Below are positions 22,901 through 32,070 of a DNA stretch of 64,000 nucleotides, piece after piece (the stretch's first letter is position 1; each line of letters starts with the position of its first letter). This stretch comes from Aurantiacibacter suaedae (GTDB lineage Bacteria > Pseudomonadota > Alphaproteobacteria > Sphingomonadales > Sphingomonadaceae). Both the position numbers and the translations under genes were made by a program. Location: positions 124,948 through 188,947 of the forward strand of contig NZ_SKCG01000002.1 of NCBI RefSeq assembly GCF_005434915.1, read 5' to 3'. Below the pieces are notes generated by a model, which ran no database searches, had not been told where the DNA came from, and saw nothing but the letters and a program-made list of their open reading frames with translations.

Positions 22901-25490
22901 CCGACACGGTGATCTCGCCATCGCCCAGCAGCGCAAGGTCATCGGCCGAAAGCACCACCGCCTGCGCCGCGCCGATGCCCTGCACCGTCTTGGTGACCGA
23001 ACCAATGGCGCTGGAGAAGGTGACCTTCACCTCGCTGCCGCTTTGCGCGGTGACTTGCACCGCGCCGCCCGACTGGATCGCCTCGGCATAGGTTGCCCCG
23101 CCGGCAACGCCGGTGCCCAGCGCGATGGTGGGCTGCGCGGGCGCTTCGCTGTCGAGCGTGAAGGTCAGCGCGGTGACCGGCGAGCGTTCGCTGCCTTCGA
23201 CCTGCCGCACCAGCACCTGGTTCAGCCCCTGAGCTGCGGTAAAGGTCTGCGTCCAGGTCGCGCCGTTATCGGTGCTGTATTCGACCGTGGCCCCGGCATT
23301 CTGGCCCACGACATTGATCTGGCCGTTGCTGGTGATGCCGTCGCCCGCGCTCTTGCCGGTGTCTTCGACCAGCGAGACTTCGAGGCTCGGCAGAGTGGCG
23401 GTGAGATCGAACTCCAGCGTCTGCGGGTCCGAGGCATTGCCCGCCGCATCGACCTCGCGCACGAGGATGGTGTTGGCACCGTCTTGCGGAGAATAGCTGG
23501 TGCTCCAGCTGTCGCCGCCATCCATGCTGTATTCGATGGTCGAACCGGCCTCTTCGCCAGTGGTGGAGATAATGCCCGACGCATCGACGCTGGCCACCAT
23601 GCCGGTGGGCGCGATGGTATCGACAGTGAAGGAGGTGGTGGCCGTCCCGGACTCGTTGCCCGCAGCGTCCGTGGCCGTCACCGCAACGGTGACCTCGCCC
23701 TCGCCCAGCGTGGCGAGCTGGGCCTCGCTCAGCACCAGCGGCTGCGCGCTTCCGTCAGCACTCAGCGTCAGCTCGACGCTGCCATTCGCACTGGTGAACA
23801 CGGCGACGACGCTGGAACCGGCCTCTGCCGTTACGGTCATCACGCCATCGGCCGAGGTCGCCTCGGCCATGGTTGCGCCGCCGCTCACAGCCGTGGCCAG
23901 CGCAACAACGGGCGCACCCGGCGCCAGCGTATCGATGGTGAAGCTGGCTTCGGCAGCGGGCGACTGGTTGCCCGCGGCATCGGTCACAAGAGTGGTCACG
24001 TTTACCGTGCCTTCGCCCAGCTCGCCCAATTCGGCGGCGGTAAGAACGATGGCCTGCGCGGCCCCCGTTCCCTCGACGAAGCGGATCACGGTTCCGGCGC
24101 TGCCTTCGAAGCGCACTTCGGCCGTGGCCCCTTCTTCGGCGACCAGCGACAGCACGCCGTCCTGCGACAGCGCGGCATCTTCATTCTTGATGGCATCGCC
24201 CACCAGCGTAAGCTCGGCAGCCTCGGGCACATCGGAATCGACACGGATTCCGGGCGCAGTTAGCCCGCCATGTTCAAGAACGACCTCGAGGCCGTTCTCG
24301 CCCTTGAAATCGTCGGCAGTGGCGGTGCCCAGCGCCAGGCTGTCGGGCTTGAGCGAAATGCCATCGGCGTCAAGCAGGTCGGCAGGGATCTGCCCGCCGG
24401 TGAACGCCAGCCCCTTCACGCCCTGCGCCGTCTGCGCGGTGCCGGTGGCGGTGAGCGTGAACTCCTGGCCGCCGACCAGCGCCGTGATGGTGAGCGTCTT
24501 GCCTTCGGCCAGCACCACGTTCTGGTTGAAATCGAGCGTGAACGACAGCGTATCGCCTTCGCGCAGCCACATGGCTTCGGCGGGGCTGCGAATGCCCTGC
24601 ACGTTTACCGAAAGGCCGGGGGTGATGGTGCCCGGATCGTAGGTGTTGATAGCGTCGAGCGCCGTCCCGGCATCGTCCTTTATCGCCCTGCCAGCATAGA
24701 GCGACTCAACCGCGCCATCTGCGAACACGAGCAGATCGTTGCGCGACGCGCCACTCGCGGCAACGACCACACTCTCCATGACATCGCCAACCATGCGCGT
24801 CAGCGTCATGCTGGAACCCGAAATGGTCTTCGTATAGTCCGACCATTTGCCGCGGAAATAGACGATATCCTGGCCGCCGCCCAGACCGCTCGCGTCGATC
24901 TGGGCACCATCGGCCACATAAACGACATCGACGCCTGCATTGCCGAGCACCTGAAAGCTCATGCCCTGGGGCGCCAGAGAAACCGTGTCACCGGCAGGAT
25001 CGAAGATCGCCACCTTCACGCTGGCCGCCAGGTCTGCATCGGGCGCCGCAGCGCCTACCGGTGCACGCGAAGTCTCCCCTGTCGGAACTGGCGCGTCGGC
25101 GCCCTGGGCCACGGCACTGTGCGCCTGATTGGCCGCAACCGAGCCATCGGAGAACACCAGCACGTCGGGTGTGCGCGGCGAGGCGGCGCCCGCAATATTC
25201 ACCGTTTCCGTCTTCTCACCGACAGTGCGCGTAAGGGTCAGCGTCGAACCCGTGGTGGTGACGGTGTAGTCTGAATAGGATCCCTCGAAATAGATCTTGT
25301 CCGCGCCTGAGCCGGTGCTCAGCGAGTATGTCGCACCCGGACGCACGAACAGCGCATCGACAGAGCTTGAACCGAGATACTGTATCTCCTGACCATCAAG
25401 CGACAAGGTGCCGTAATTCAGATCGAAATCGATGAAATTCGTCTCGGTGCCATCAGTGCTCACGATGATATATTTTGAAGTAATGGCCAT
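8793..25490 (-). CDS. Giant RTX adhesin: N-terminal double module, ~29 Ig-like domains, three FG-GAP propeller-RTX modules
   Basis: About 5565 aa and predicted to leave the cell by type I secretion. The start at 25490 (MAITSKYII) is chosen because it matches the start of the metallopeptidase (MAISSKYIV) and has AGGGAT upstream; the frame is open further up to 25622. Domain order: residues 1-~285, duplicated module shared with the protease; ~285-415, a linker; ~418-3327, about 29 Ig-like (Bap-type) domains, each ending near a (V/L)D..AP joint, with four short ones and the rest about 100 aa; ~3330-3425, a further Ig-like domain; ~3428-5565, three repeats of [seven FG-GAP units, RTX nonapeptides, ~145-aa cap]. 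The FG-GAP loops carry [13 protein letters not shown], a DxNxDGxxD calcium site. RTX units such as [15 protein letters not shown] are plain. No transmembrane segment was seen. Likely role: calcium-dependent surface adhesion or biofilm formation. Confidence 0.93.
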   Translation of the reverse strand: MAITSKYIIVSTDGTETNFIDFDLNYGTLSLDGQEIQYLGSSSVDALFVRPGATYSLSTGSGADKIYFEGSYSDYTVTTTGSTLTLTRTVGEKTETVNIAGAASPRTPDVLVFSDGSVAANQAHSAVAQGADAPVPTGETSRAPVGAAAPDADLAASVKVAIFDPAGDTVSLAPQGMSFQVLGNAGVDVVYVADGAQIDASGLGGGQDIVYFRGKWSDYTKTISGSSMTLTRMVGDVMESVVVAASGASRNDLLVFADGAVESLYAGRAIKDDAGTALDAINTYDPGTITPGLSVNVQGIRSPAEAMWLREGDTLSFTLDFNQNVVLAEGKTLTITALVGGQEFTLTATGTAQTAQGVKGLAFTGGQIPADLLDADGISLKPDSLALGTATADDFKGENGLEVVLEHGGLTAPGIRVDSDVPEAAELTLVGDAIKNEDAALSQDGVLSLVAEEGATAEVRFEGSAGTVIRFVEGTGAAQAIVLTAAELGELGEGTVNVTTLVTDAAGNQSPAAEASFTIDTLAPGAPVVALATAVSGGATMAEATSADGVMTVTAEAGSSVVAVFTSANGSVELTLSADGSAQPLVLSEAQLATLGEGEVTVAVTATDAAGNESGTATTSFTVDTIAPTGMVASVDASGIISTTGEEAGSTIEYSMDGGDSWSTSYSPQDGANTILVREVDAAGNASDPQTLEFDLTATLPSLEVSLVEDTGKSAGDGITSNGQINVVGQNAGATVEYSTDNGATWTQTFTAAQGLNQVLVRQVEGSERSPVTALTFTLDSEAPAQPTIALGTGVAGGATYAEAIQSGGAVQVTAQSGSEVKVTFSSAIGSVTKTVQGIGAAQAVVLSADDLALLGDGEITVSATATDLAGNSSDPATTTFAIDGDAPGDPVIDIVGDFDKTAAEVTAAEGVILVTAELGATARVLFQGSDGVVTKTVTGTGNPVAVTLTEAELATLGNGAVSVEAVSRDAAGNSSAKAALEFTIDTVAPTTLEVEGNPYTGLLSITGQEAGTTLEFSVDGGETWSNTFTATSGENTVSVRQIDKAGNASAVVVEVFTLDESIDQPSLALALENDTGVSATDHLTSDSRLDVGGLSAGNELQYSSDGGETWTSDPAAVEGINLIAVRQYNAGTGTYSAASMMSLTLDETPPEAPTILLGAGVSDGVTLSEGTSSGGVVRVSAEAGATVVVTFVGTSGEASAVEKTITGIGNDKPVILTSAELAQLGDGPVSVSAVATDAAGNVSDAGTASFTLQVEPPEAPVVQLLGGQNKSEDDALSGDGVLTVTATAGLGVRVVFSGVGGSVTKVVASASGDADAITLTAADLATLGDGPIEITAVTTDGAGNASPAVTTQFVLDAVAPDAPLLTLGQGVDAAGGGATAAEAGAGAVYIKADTGSIVTVTFSNGENEVVKAIEANGASQAVRLNAGDLARLGDGTISVTASAEDAAGNESATSDVTFTLDTTAPVVGLTLIGSNSKNLAESTSEDGVVSVSAENGAVVTVTLNGYSGAVIKLTLTGTGAAQTVALTEAQVAQLGDGPVTVSASVKDAAGNPSGLKTLSFDLDATAPAIPEVTLAEGAANGVTALEASAAGGLMTLDGESGATLSVTFTGSLGTLTKNYVSDGTPTIVSLTAAEQAALGDGSVAVSVVASDESGNASDAVTASFDLDRQAPAAPTISLANGISGGATAAEAIAETGVVKVKAEGGSNVTVTLTGIGGSVTKELVATGATQAVALTAADLDVLGDGAIVVRASAKDTAGNVSASTNPIEFVLDRTPPAAPSLSLGTGIADGASAAEASSQGGVAYVTSPVGTAIEVTFTNGARTVTKQLTANGGQQAVVLSQSDLATLGSGTITVAAATRDSAGNTSSAVTESFALDMLPPSAPLLTLLGSQAKTSAQAADAGGILEFTAEAGAAVTLTFSNGVETVTRSVTATGSAQTITLTSAEVSQLGNGVIAVSATAVDTVGNASQSKNLNLTIDDVAPTAPTLQLGTGVDGVVSIAEATAATGVATVGAEIGAVVTVTFSNGSDQITKTVVGQGTPQAVVLTAGDLATLGDGNISVTAVARDAAGNQSGASSSIDFTLDSSPPSAPALTLAAGVSDGATLAEAKAATGVVSMVAENGAQVTVTFTNGTNTVVKTLVGTGSAQAVVLSASNLAALGDGTVTVSAVARDGVGNSSGPTTTAFELDLTPPPSPALALIGDDEKSATTAASAAGAVQVTAEAGTAVTVTFTGSEGSVTKALVGNGNAQAVSLSLSDLGTLGDGGVLVQASSRDTAGNVAVSTSTVQFALDRTAPDAPVLAIAGNVLDGASLDEASSESGLATVTADAGSTVTVTFVNGSNSIAKVLEANGSEQAVVLTESEIALLGNGTVLVSAVATDSVGNESAEVSNSFELDIEAPVAPTVSVVGSAAKTSDQAESASGVVKVVAEVGATATIKFETNAGSVTKEITGTGVSQSVALTATDVAALGEGDVTVSVVVQDDVGNISSTTTSTFTIDDTPPAAPTLQLGSGVDDIASGPEATAATGVVLLTAEVGSTATVTFTNGTKSVSKTVTATGGSQAIKLSAADLVTLGDGTISVSAQAKDAAGNTSAPATTSFQLDNSPPPAPLVTLGAGIANGATLAEAAAATGAVSVKGEAGGTILVTFTNGASSVTKSVTATGNAQAVTLNASDLAGLGNGTISVSAVTRDPVGNVSPAATTSFTLDMTPPTVPALSLIGDEVKAQEAATDAAGVASVTGEAGSTITVTITQGATQIVKTLVATGSAQTISLSASEIATLGDGRVVITARATDVAGNASAVAEAVDFTLDREAPDAPLLSVSSDVADVASAAEATDASGAVTVQAEAGSTISVVFINGSNSVLKQLAADGGAQAVTLTEADLQILGDGNISVVATASDEAGNTSAETSAGFTLDVTAPGSPNVVLSTGIANGATTAEATSATGVVGVTAEAGAQVTVVFTNGSQTVEKVLTGTGSRQNVALTAVEASTLGSGTISVSSYVTDSAGNESDPTTTSFVLDLVAPDEPTIAITGATIKSAESATDAGGVATVTAEAGSTITVTIQQGAQAITKTLIATGSPQAVTLSAANLANLGDGTISITAVAKDPAGNVSLVGDAATFTLDRTPPTVQPLSLPAGTDGVLSADDATSADGAVLVTAENGSTVEVVFIGRLGTVTKEVTGTGSAVGVQLTSADLATLGEGEVIVAAEAEDAAGNTAASGQLTFTLDATPPDVPSVVMGANVEGAVSRAEASDPAGVVQVTAEDGAVLSVVFAGANGSLTKTFTSDGTPLAITLTEAELATLGNGTVTASATATDAAGNSSLAGTETFVLDAAAPVATLTAGEGANTRSATVRSSEEGTAYLVNVAEAGTITQLSDITALDTQYWNSVAVGANTNTALSLAGLMSGNYRLYTVDQAGNLSAASNGTYAVTNTVDLAALSNTANTVGFQINGVAANDSTGRSVSSAGDVNGDGLDDLIVGATGANGLAGAAYVVFGRTGSGAPVNLSALSAAGNTLGFQLVGTAVSDYVGVSVSSAGDVNGDGLMDLIVGATGGNGKPGKAFVVYGRTEGGTIRASELSQAGNTLGFEIIGCSNGDYTGFSVSSAGDVNGDGLADLIVGAPDDDTGGTNKGQAYVVYGRTSGSTVSVTDLDSSGNALGFKLLASSFGSVQYNGYSVSYAGDLNGDGLADMVVGALLDSSRTGKAYVIYGRTGGQPIELSAVGAQDSALGFQIIGSASDEEFGNSVSYAGDVNGDGLGDLVIGAQYADGAANNLGKAYVIYGRTNATDVNIEELNAAGNTLGFAINGFQLGANAGNAVSFAGDINGDGLADLLVAMSRENIGAAANAGSAYVVYGRKGGAPVELSALTAPGNSDGFKILGSNASDYAGWSVSAAGDVNGDGLADLIVGANQADGSGGTDSGKAYVLFGSTNGAFSASQVDQLGTSGADTLTGTASGDTLVGGAGNDVLIGGGGNDVLYGGAGNDRIVLNADNFANLGASGSKIDGGSGVDTLAIDGAGLSLDFRTFGNTVIKGIERIDLTGSGNNSLTLDLGNILALHAGTGESGFDKFEAQVGKQGRQQLMVDGNAGDTLNLGGAGWVLASGSVRIGTNDYVMYNSIRSAAQVLVDSDVAVAYTPDPVFDVRALSNAQNTLGFQIVGSNTGDNAGYSVSSAGDVNGDGLIDMIVSAPSADGPGINPGKAYVVYGRTGGAPIDLSALSVAGNTLGFQIVGSGAGDFAGYSVSSAGDVNGDGLADLIVGSGFVNTASGVNNTGKAYVVYGRSDGASVDLSALSASGNTLGFQIVGSAISDYAGNAVSAAGDVNGDGLADLIVGAPNVDGAGGDDVGKAYVVYGRTGGAPVDLSALTASGNTQGFEIIGSSADDQAGYSVSSAGDVNGDGLADLIVGAPNADGVGGDSIGKAYVVYGRTGGAPVDLSALTVEGNTLGFEIIGSSGSDLVGASVSSAGDVNGDGLADLVIGGYSAGGAGGEDVGKAYVVYGRTGSAPVNLSALSASDNTQGFQIVGSTAFDDAGYSVSSAGDINGDGLADMIIGARDADNGGSENTGKTYVVYGRTGGAEINLSALGVAGNTLGFEIVGSSSGDSAAWSVSSAGDINGDGLADLIVGAPYAGSVNGPRAGKAYVIYGSTSGVFSASQVDQLGTSGADTLTGTTSGETLVGGRGNDLLIGGGGKDVLYGGAGNDRFVLNADNVANFGASGARIEGGTGLDTLTLDGAGITLDFAGAGKGHMTGVEKIDITGSGDNRLILSLGNFRELHEGTGESAFNAFQSLTGVVGKQQLLIEGNAGDSLDLTGPGWTYSNSTIRSGTKYYAVYNARNSDMQLLVNTEITVDVTPDAIIDVSNLSVGGNGLGFQIVGSSASDQAGYSVSSAGDVNGDGLDDVIVGANFADAATGFNAGKAYVVYGRTGDAPINLSALSVAGNTLGFEIVGSSINDYAGYSVSSAGDLNGDGLADLIVGAMLADSINGPSGNNMGKAYVVYGRTGGASINLSALSVAGNTLGFEIVGSSNVDYAGYSVSSAGDVNGDGLADLIVGANGADGAPGGNVGKSYVIYGRTGGAPINLSALSAAGNTLGFQIVGSSANDESGFSVSSAGDVNGDGLADLIVGAKGADGPGTNSGKAYVVYGRTGGTPVNLSALSVAGNTLGFQIVGSSANDLTGASVSAAGDVNGDGLADLIIGAYNADGAGGENVGKAYVVYGRTGGAPIDLSAMSASGNTLGFEIVGACQGNEAGYSVSSAGDINGDGLADMIIGSHYADSETGPNAGKSYVVYGRTGGAPVDLSALSASGNTLGFEIQGSSALDNVGHSVSAAGDINGDGLADLIVGAPFADGQGNNNVGKAYVIFGSTDGAFSSSQVDQLGTSGADTLTGTTGDDTLVGGAGNDVLIGGGGKDVLYGGAGDDRIVLNADNLANLDLSGSRIDGGNGIDTLALDGAGMTLDLRAIGNNHIKGIERIDLTGSGANTLTLELNDVVALHSETTESAFNAFADITGITGKQQTLIDGDAGDIVNLGVDWVSTGGTFDSGDDTYQTYNHSTNSTVQLLVNTDLTIQTIAA
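10945..13095 (-). repeat. Propeller-RTX-cap module 2 of 3 (seven FG-GAP units)
   Basis: It has the same order as module 1: seven FG-GAP units (about 11550-13090), RTX nonapeptides (about 11395-11545) and a cap (about 10950-11390). The linker to module 3 is [20 protein letters not shown], matching [20 protein letters not shown] at the module 1/2 border, so the duplicated unit is clear. Confidence 0.88.
13095..15205 (-). repeat. Propeller-RTX-cap module 1 of 3 (seven FG-GAP units)
   Basis: Seven FG-GAP/integrin-alpha units occupy about 13700-15205. Each has the form (N.LGF.I.G......[18 protein letters not shown]......GKAYVVYGR). RTX nonapeptides follow at about 13550-13695 ([18 protein letters not shown] and on), then a cap domain of about 150 aa with DTLAIDGAG and ERIDLTGSG. 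Module 1 is the most diverged of the three. Confidence 0.88.
15510..24240 (-). repeat. Array of ~29 Ig-like (Bap-type) domain repeats within the giant adhesin
   Basis: Counted by eye from the joint motif (F.LD..AP.AP) and the end motif (LGDG.I.V.A...D.AGN.S): 25 long units of about 100-103 aa (~310 bp) and four short units of 75-85 aa. The short units occur as two pairs and carry YSxDGGxxW instead of the long-domain pattern. Two long-domain subtypes alternate: one with LGxGVxxGATxAEA, one with (I/V)GxxxKxxxxA. From about 20170 to 17070 the order repeats with a period of five domains. Confidence 0.88.
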
Positions 25491-25584
25491 GATCGTATCC
25501 CTGCTAATCTCTTGTGCCCGAACCTTTTGGTCCTGCCGCTTTATGTCTGGTGGCGGAGTAGCGCCGTCTGCGCTGTGATCTTTG

Positions 25585-25615
25585 GGCGGAGCGCGCGTGA
25601 TCGCAGCGCCCCGCC
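25585..25615 (-). promoter_or_regulatory. Hairpin in the gap between the 1731-aa gene and the giant adhesin
   Basis: The gap between the two genes is 135 bp, the largest in the operon. The transcript can form a 10-bp stem (GGCGGGGCGC with GCGCTCCGCC, one G-U pair) and an 11-nt loop, starting about 10 nt after the upstream stop. No U-tract follows, so attenuation or mRNA processing is as likely as termination. Confidence 0.35.
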
Positions 25616-25625
25616 AAGTCAAAAC

Positions 25626-28600
25626 CTAGCCTCCCGCAAATACAGGTTCTGTAGTTCCGAAACTATTCTGGATGTCGCTCGGCTGCATATAGTAGGTTCC
25701 ATCAACGTAGACGTCGAACCAAGCCTGACTACTTGAGGGATTTATCCCGGTTCCACCGTCAGACGTATCGAATTCGATGCGCGTGTAGTAATTTCCGCTG
25801 TATTCTCCGTCGGCGAAATAGGTGTCTTCCAGATTCCAGTCGCCAGCACGATCCAGCACCTGGTTGTCAATGTAGATCAGATCGTCGGCACCGAAGCCTT
25901 CGGCTTTCACCCAGAAGTCCCAAGTGCCGATACCCAACGAGGTTCCTGGATCGGCCGGATCGGGGTTGCGATCGGTCGCAACGAAGGCATAACCATCGGC
26001 CGCAAGCGAGCCGAGATCCATCGGTGTCGAGCCCGCCGTGTTGCCCACATTATCGAGCCCGATCCAGTACTTGCCCGCAACCAGGCTGCCATCGGCGTCG
26101 TTCATCATTTGCGATGCAGTGCCGTTGGAAACGAGCGAAGCCCCGGAGCCGTTCGTATTCGGGGTCACCGTTGCAAAGGTGGCACCGGTGGAAAGAGCGA
26201 CGTTGCCCTGACCGGACGTGGTCCCCTCGAACAGGCCCGCGCTGATTTCGACGTGGTAGTTGTTGGCGAAATCGAGGTCGTAGTAAGGGTTGATCACCAG
26301 CTTGTTGCCGTCGGTGGTCAACACGTCGGACAGGGTCACAGCCGTTCCGTTCACGGTCGCAGAGGCAACGCCGCTGCTTACAGTGACCTCGATCGTTTGC
26401 GTGTGATCGTCAGTTTCGCCGGTGTCGCCGTAATAGCCTTCCTTCCCGGTGCTGTTGGCATCGTTGCTGATGACGATCTGATAAGTGCCATCCTCGGTCG
26501 TCAGCCCGATATTCTCGCTGGCTGTGAAAACCAGGTTCGAGCGCACATCGAGGTTGGTCACACCGTTCAGATTCGTCGAGAACGCAGGTGCGCTGACCGT
26601 ATCCAGCGTGAACTCGTCCGATGCGGTGAGCGAGCCGTCCGATGCGGTGACCCGCACCGTGATCGCCGCGTCGAGCGACGGCGGATTGGCCGAGCTGAAC
26701 GTGCCGGTGCTCGCGTTGAAGCTGAGCCATGCGGGCAGCGCCGAGCCATCCGAAAGCGTGGCCGTGTAGGTCAGCGTGGTGTCCGCATCGGGGTCGGTGA
26801 AGCTGCCGGTGGGGATCGTATAGCTATACGCCTGACCCACGACCGCCGCCTGATCGACCAGCGGGTTTGCCACCACCGGCGTTTCGTTCACGTCGGTGAG
26901 GTTAACCGTGACGGTCTGATTGGTCGTGTTGCCGGCGCTGTCAGTGGCAGTAACCGCCACGCTGTAGCTCTTGGCATCTGTTTCGTAGTCCTTCGCCGCA
27001 TTGAAGGTCAGAACGCCCGCAGAACTCAAAGTGAACTGCGCATTGTCGCCCGAAGTGCCGTTGAGCGCCCAGGTCACGTCCTCGTTCGCAGTCAGCGTAG
27101 CGACCGCCGTGTCATTCTCCGCCGCAGTCACGCTCGTCGAAGTCACCGTAGGCACTGTATTGTCGATCACGAAGTCGCTGACCGTCTGGCCGACCGCATC
27201 GGTGAGCAGACCCTCGCCGCTGCTATCGCCCACAATGGTCGTGCCGCTGTTCAGGGTGATGCCGGTGAGTGTGACCGTATTGAAATCGCCTATCGGCATC
27301 GACGCTGTGAACGCAAACGTATTCCCTGAGACTTGATTGCTAGCAACCGCGCTGAATTGGTCATCGTTAAAGGAGAAGATTACATCGCTTAGTTTGCCTG
27401 TGAGGGTCACAGCCTCGCTCAAGGTGACGGTAAAGGTAACCGTATCGCCATTCTTTGCGGCATCGGTGTTGGCGGTGATAGCCGTAACCTGCGGCGCAGT
27501 GATCGTATTCAGCGTGAACTCGTCATACACACTGAGGCTGCCGTCAGAGGCGGTGACTCGCACCGTGATCGGGCTGGCAAGGTTTGCCGCTGCGCTGGCG
27601 CTGAACGTGCGGCTAGCCGCGTCGAAGGTGAGCCATGCGGGCAGCGCCGAACCATCCGCCAGTGTCGCCGTATAGGTCAGGTCGGTGCCAGCGTCGGGAT
27701 CATCGAAGCTGTCGGAGGCGAACGCATAGCTGAACGCCTGACCGACAACCGCCGTCTGATCAACCAGCTCCCTAGAAACCTGCGGCGCTTCGTTCACGTT
27801 GGTTAGCTCGACCGTTACGAGCTGAAAGGTCACGTTGCCAGCGCGATCCTCCACTATGACAGCTAAATCAAAGCTTGTGTCACCCCCTTCGAAATCCTGC
27901 GCTTCCTTGAAGGTGAGAACGCCCGCAGGGCTCAGGTCGAACAGCGGATTGTCGGCAAGGGTCCCGTCGAGCGACCATTCCACCTCTTCATCGGCAGTCA
28001 GCGTAGCCACCTCGGTGCCGTTCTCAGCTGCTTCAAGGCTTGTGGAAGTAATCGTCGGGCGAGTATTGTCGATTACGAAATTAGGAACCGTCTGGCCCAG
28101 CTTTTCGGTCAGCAGCGGCTGACCCGTCGTCTCGCCGGTGATGGTCACGCCGTTCAACGTTATGTCGGTTAGCGCGATCTGCGAAAAGTCACCTTCCGGG
28201 ATCGTGCCCATGAACAGAAGCACGTTTCCGAGCGACTGTGAAACGCCCGTGGCGGTGAACGCTCCATCGCCAAAGGTGATCGTCACATTTGCCAGGTCGC
28301 CATCGACAATCACATTCTCGCTGAACTCCAGCGCGAAGCCGATGTCTTGGCCACTCCTGGCGGCAGGGACCTCGGCCCGGACCGCCGTGACCGCCGGCGC
28401 GCTGATCGTCCCCAGTGTGAACTGGTTCGACGCGGTGAGGCTGCCGTCCGATGCCGTGACCGTCACGGTGACCGGGCTGGCAAGCTCCTGCGGGCTGGTG
28501 GCGCTGAAGGTGCCCGTGGCGGCATCGAAGCTGAGCCATGTGGGCAAAGGCGAGCCATTCGCCAGCGTGGCCGAATAGGTCAGCGTGGTGCCCGCATCGG

Positions 28601-30821
28601 GATCGCTGAAGCTTTCGGCGGCGATCTTGTAGGTGAACGGCTGACCGACAATCGCCGTCTGATCGACGAGCGGGTCCGCCGCCACCGGCGCTTCGTTCAC
28701 ATCGGTGACGGCAAGGTCCACCGTCTGCGACGAGGTGTTGCCCCAGAAATCGGTGGCCGTGATCGTGAACGAATAGAGCCCCAGCGTCTCGTAATCGAGC
28801 GCGCCGAGCAGGGTCACCTCGCCGGTCTGGGCGTCGATGGCAAAGTCGCTGCTGCCGGTGAGCGCATAGGTCACGCCGGCGGTGGGATCGCTGGCCTTGG
28901 CGGTGAACACCACCTGCCCGGCGGCCGCATCCTCGGCCACAGCCGGGTTGATGCTCGCGCCGCCTTCGAAAGCGGGGCCGGTATCGTCATTCACGAAGCC
29001 GAGTTCCTTGATCCGGGCCGCCGGAAGCATTGCCGTGGCCAGATCGGGGTTCTGCTCGATCACGGTCTCGAAGCCTTGTTCGAGAATGTCGGCCAGCTTC
29101 TGCGCATCGGAAAGCCCGAGGTCGGGCCGCGTCGCTGCGCCGCCGAGCGACTGGCTGCCCTGCAACAGGGCAACGATCTCCGCGATCGTCTCCTCCAGCG
29201 TCTGATCCTGCATCAGCGACCAGCCCTGAATTGCGGCGAGATAGACGCCATAGATACTGGCCGTATCCGATGTGTCGGCACCCGCTGCATCGATCACCAG
29301 CTTCAGTTCCTGGCTGGTCAGCAAGGTGTCGGGCTGATCGGTGAACAGCTTCGCTACCAGGGCATTGGCATTGAGAACCGCGGCGGTATCGACGCCGGTA
29401 AGATCGGTTACCCCGGCAGAGTTCAGCGATGCCGCCATTAGACGGGTGGCCACTTCGGTGAGCGGGGTGATGTTGATCACCAGATCCTCGCCCGCTTCGG
29501 CCATTTTCACCGCGCGCAGCATCACCGTAAGGTCGGTCTGCTCGCCGGTAGCCTCGTCGATGAAGCCTTCCGAGTTGGCATCGGGGTCAACCACGGAAAC
29601 CAGCACGAGGCCGCTGTAATCGGTGTAGCCGATCCGGAACGAGCCGGAGGCGTCGGTGACGCCGGAGGCAAGCAGGGTGCCGTCCTCGGTATAGGCCTTC
29701 ACTTCGAGGCCGGCCACGACCGGGCCTGCCGATACCGTGCCGGTGATATAGTTCTGCCGATCCACGACTACGTCGTGTGTGGCGGTTTCGGAGGTGTTGC
29801 CGGCGGCATCCACTGCCGAGGCGGTGATCGCGTAGCTGCCGTTCGCGGGCACTTCGCTGGCGGCGAATTCGGCCGTCCAGGTGCCGTCCGCGCCCACGGT
29901 CACCGTCTTGCTGACATCGCCCCAGTTAACGGTCAGCGTGCTGCCCGCCTCACCGGTGCCCGAAACCGACACTGGCCCCTCGGCTTCAGTGCGATCGACT
30001 ACGTCGTCGCCCGTCACCGCATCGATGGCCGGTGCTTCGGGCGCTGTTGCGTCAACCGTGATGGCTCCTGCGATCTTGCCCACTTCGCCGGTCTGGCCGC
30101 CGGCATCCTTCTGCCGGACCTGAACCGAACCTGCGGCATAGGTGCCTTCGGCCAGTGTGAAGCTGGTGCCGCTGCCGGCTTGCCAGGTCGCACCGCCATC
30201 GGTCGAATATTCCCAGGTGTTGCCGGTCACGATTCCGGACACGTCGATGGTGCCATCCTTGGTGATGAAGTCGGTGGCGGAAGCGCCGGTGTCGTTCGCC
30301 AGCTTCGCGTCGGGTGCGGCAATTGTGTCGCCGCCGCCATCGCGGAAGATTGCGATGCCGCCGCCCACGATGCCTGCCGCACCGAGTGCATAGACGATCG
30401 GCGGAATGCCGGACAGGAAGCCACCCGTGGTGCCCTCGCCGCGCATCTGTGTGCGCTCCTCGCCCTGCTCGGTCGCCTCGGGCGCATCGGCTGCTGCGGC
30501 GCCGGTGTCGACCGAATCGGCGGGCGCTTCGTCAGACGCGGCGTCTTCTTCCGTTTCGGCCTCGTCGGCGGTCAGCTCTTCCTCTTCGTCCTCGTCCTCG
30601 TCGCTAAGGCGCTGCTGGGCGGCCTTGGCGGAAATCTTGTCGAGCAACGATTGCGGCGTGCGGGGCCTGCCAGCGGGCTGTTCGCCCTCGGCATTGGGAT
30701 GGCGCGGAGCGGTGCCGGGCACCGGCGCCATATCGGCCTTGGCCAATTCGGGCGGAGTGCCGTTCGCAGGAGCGGCCTGGTTGTCCTTGGCGATGTCCTT
30801 GGCGTTGTCCGTGTTTTTCAT
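25626..30821 (-). CDS. 1731-aa cadherin/Ig-like surface protein with acidic, hydrophobic-anchored N-terminus
   Basis: A large protein encoded between the secretion adaptor and the giant adhesin. A strong AAGGAG precedes the ATG. Residues 73-102 are highly acidic (DEDEDEEEE and similar). A glycine-rich hydrophobic segment lies at 136-159 (IPPIVYALGAAGIVGGGIAI). Bap-type Ig domains follow, then a carboxypeptidase-regulatory-like fold with YITGTVSAGPVVAG, then about 200 residues of mostly helical sequence, then a cadherin domain. After that comes a ~300-aa composite unit repeated with a period near 900 bp (starts near 28690, 27790 and 26890): a dystroglycan-type cadherin fold opening with VDQTA(I/V)VGQ, an Ig-like domain and a second cadherin; the third copy is partial. 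No RTX nonapeptide was seen near the C-terminus (ends TEPVFAGG). It may be a second type I substrate held in the envelope, or a membrane-anchored partner. Confidence 0.82.
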   Translation of the reverse strand: MKNTDNAKDIAKDNQAAPANGTPPELAKADMAPVPGTAPRHPNAEGEQPAGRPRTPQSLLDKISAKAAQQRLSDEDEDEEEELTADEAETEEDAASDEAPADSVDTGAAAADAPEATEQGEERTQMRGEGTTGGFLSGIPPIVYALGAAGIVGGGIAIFRDGGGDTIAAPDAKLANDTGASATDFITKDGTIDVSGIVTGNTWEYSTDGGATWQAGSGTSFTLAEGTYAAGSVQVRQKDAGGQTGEVGKIAGAITVDATAPEAPAIDAVTGDDVVDRTEAEGPVSVSGTGEAGSTLTVNWGDVSKTVTVGADGTWTAEFAASEVPANGSYAITASAVDAAGNTSETATHDVVVDRQNYITGTVSAGPVVAGLEVKAYTEDGTLLASGVTDASGSFRIGYTDYSGLVLVSVVDPDANSEGFIDEATGEQTDLTVMLRAVKMAEAGEDLVINITPLTEVATRLMAASLNSAGVTDLTGVDTAAVLNANALVAKLFTDQPDTLLTSQELKLVIDAAGADTSDTASIYGVYLAAIQGWSLMQDQTLEETIAEIVALLQGSQSLGGAATRPDLGLSDAQKLADILEQGFETVIEQNPDLATAMLPAARIKELGFVNDDTGPAFEGGASINPAVAEDAAAGQVVFTAKASDPTAGVTYALTGSSDFAIDAQTGEVTLLGALDYETLGLYSFTITATDFWGNTSSQTVDLAVTDVNEAPVAADPLVDQTAIVGQPFTYKIAAESFSDPDAGTTLTYSATLANGSPLPTWLSFDAATGTFSATSPQELASPVTVTVTASDGSLTASNQFTLGTISAPAVTAVRAEVPAARSGQDIGFALEFSENVIVDGDLANVTITFGDGAFTATGVSQSLGNVLLFMGTIPEGDFSQIALTDITLNGVTITGETTGQPLLTEKLGQTVPNFVIDNTRPTITSTSLEAAENGTEVATLTADEEVEWSLDGTLADNPLFDLSPAGVLTFKEAQDFEGGDTSFDLAVIVEDRAGNVTFQLVTVELTNVNEAPQVSRELVDQTAVVGQAFSYAFASDSFDDPDAGTDLTYTATLADGSALPAWLTFDAASRTFSASAAANLASPITVRVTASDGSLSVYDEFTLNTITAPQVTAITANTDAAKNGDTVTFTVTLSEAVTLTGKLSDVIFSFNDDQFSAVASNQVSGNTFAFTASMPIGDFNTVTLTGITLNSGTTIVGDSSGEGLLTDAVGQTVSDFVIDNTVPTVTSTSVTAAENDTAVATLTANEDVTWALNGTSGDNAQFTLSSAGVLTFNAAKDYETDAKSYSVAVTATDSAGNTTNQTVTVNLTDVNETPVVANPLVDQAAVVGQAYSYTIPTGSFTDPDADTTLTYTATLSDGSALPAWLSFNASTGTFSSANPPSLDAAITVRVTASDGSLTASDEFTLDTVSAPAFSTNLNGVTNLDVRSNLVFTASENIGLTTEDGTYQIVISNDANSTGKEGYYGDTGETDDHTQTIEVTVSSGVASATVNGTAVTLSDVLTTDGNKLVINPYYDLDFANNYHVEISAGLFEGTTSGQGNVALSTGATFATVTPNTNGSGASLVSNGTASQMMNDADGSLVAGKYWIGLDNVGNTAGSTPMDLGSLAADGYAFVATDRNPDPADPGTSLGIGTWDFWVKAEGFGADDLIYIDNQVLDRAGDWNLEDTYFADGEYSGNYYTRIEFDTSDGGTGINPSSSQAWFDVYVDGTYYMQPSDIQNSFGTTEPVFAGG

Positions 30822-30858
30822 TGCTCTGCTCCTTGAAGACTTTTTTGCGATCCAGGCG

Positions 30859-32070
30859 TCAGCGTTCGCCGAAAGCGTCGTCGATCGTCTTGGTGATAGG
30901 TTTGGTGAGGAAGGTGAGAACCGAACGCTGCTTGGTCCGGACCTCGACAGTCGCCGTCATGCCGGCGTCCACGTTGATGGCTTTGCGTCCGGGCGGCGGA
31001 GCAGGCTGCTCCGGCAGTCGGATCTGCACGCGGTAGAAAACTTCTTCCTGGCCCTGCGGGCCACGTTCGGTCAGCGTGTCGGGGCTGATGTAGGCGACTT
31101 CGCCCTCAAGGCTGCCGTAAATGCTGGGATCATAAGCATCGAGCTTGATCAGCGCCGTCTGGCCCACGCGCACATCGGAAAGGTCACTCGGCTTGAACTT
31201 CGCCTCGACGATCAGATCGCTCGCCGTCGGCAGGATTTCGAGCACCGGCTCACCCGCCCGCAGCGAGGCCCCTATCGTCGTGGTGACGATCTTCTTGATC
31301 TGGCCATCGTGCGGCGCGCGCAGTTCGGTGAAATCGTAGACGACCGAGCGTTCGCGCAGCATCTCTTCCTGGGTGGCGAGTTCTTCCTCGGCCTTGGTCA
31401 TCTCCTGCTGCGCATCCTGGAAATACTTGTTGCGCAGGTTCACGATCTGCCCGTCGAGATCGGCGATCGAGCGGCGCAGGCGGATCACGTCGACCTGGCC
31501 GACATCGCCCGCCGCCAGCAGCGGCTCGGTGATGTTCAGCTCGTCCTGAACCAGCGCGCGGCTCTGCCGCAGGGCGGAAATCCCCTCGTTCAGCGCTTGC
31601 CGCCGACGGTAATAGAGCTGCGTCTGGTTTTCGCGGAAACTGGGCCAGCCGTCGAGCTCGGGCGGGAACGACAGGCTTCCGCCATAGACTTCCGCCCGCA
31701 GCCGGGCGAGCGTCGCCTTCAGCGCCGCGACCTTGTTCTGGCTGTCATCAAGCGCGGCCGAAACGCGGTTCTGGTCCATCAGCGCAAGCAGATCGCCCTG
31801 GCGAACCTGCTGCCCTTCGGTGACGCGCATTTCGGCAAGCACGCCGTTGTCGGCCGCCTGGATCACCTGCGTCCGCGCCTCGGCAATCACCTGCCCGCGC
31901 GCGCGCACCATCTGATCGATCTGCGAGTTGGCCGCCCAGATCAGCAGACCGGTGAGGCCAAGGCCGATCACCACGATCAGCCAGCCACTCGGGCCAATAG
32001 CCGGCAGCCCGAAGCGACGCCGCTCGCGCGCGATGCTGGCGTTCACATCGATTGGATATTCCATCTTCAT
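30859..32070 (-). CDS. HlyD-family type I secretion membrane fusion protein
   Basis: A 403-aa periplasmic adaptor linking the ABC transporter to the outer-membrane channel. It has a short cytoplasmic N-terminus and one transmembrane helix at about 29-48 (GWLIVVIGLGLTGLLIW). A biotinyl-lipoyl-like half motif follows, then a long alpha-helical hairpin (~95-245). The second lipoyl/barrel part starts with TELRAPHDGQIKKI and continues to the beta-barrel with GMTATVEV near the C-terminus. The ATG overlaps the ABC gene stop as ATGA (32067-32070). The next gene begins 37 bp downstream. Length and layout are normal for the LapC/HlyD type. Confidence 0.95.
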   Translation of the reverse strand: MKMEYPIDVNASIARERRRFGLPAIGPSGWLIVVIGLGLTGLLIWAANSQIDQMVRARGQVIAEARTQVIQAADNGVLAEMRVTEGQQVRQGDLLALMDQNRVSAALDDSQNKVAALKATLARLRAEVYGGSLSFPPELDGWPSFRENQTQLYYRRRQALNEGISALRQSRALVQDELNITEPLLAAGDVGQVDVIRLRRSIADLDGQIVNLRNKYFQDAQQEMTKAEEELATQEEMLRERSVVYDFTELRAPHDGQIKKIVTTTIGASLRAGEPVLEILPTASDLIVEAKFKPSDLSDVRVGQTALIKLDAYDPSIYGSLEGEVAYISPDTLTERGPQGQEEVFYRVQIRLPEQPAPPPGRKAINVDAGMTATVEVRTKQRSVLTFLTKPITKTIDDAFGER

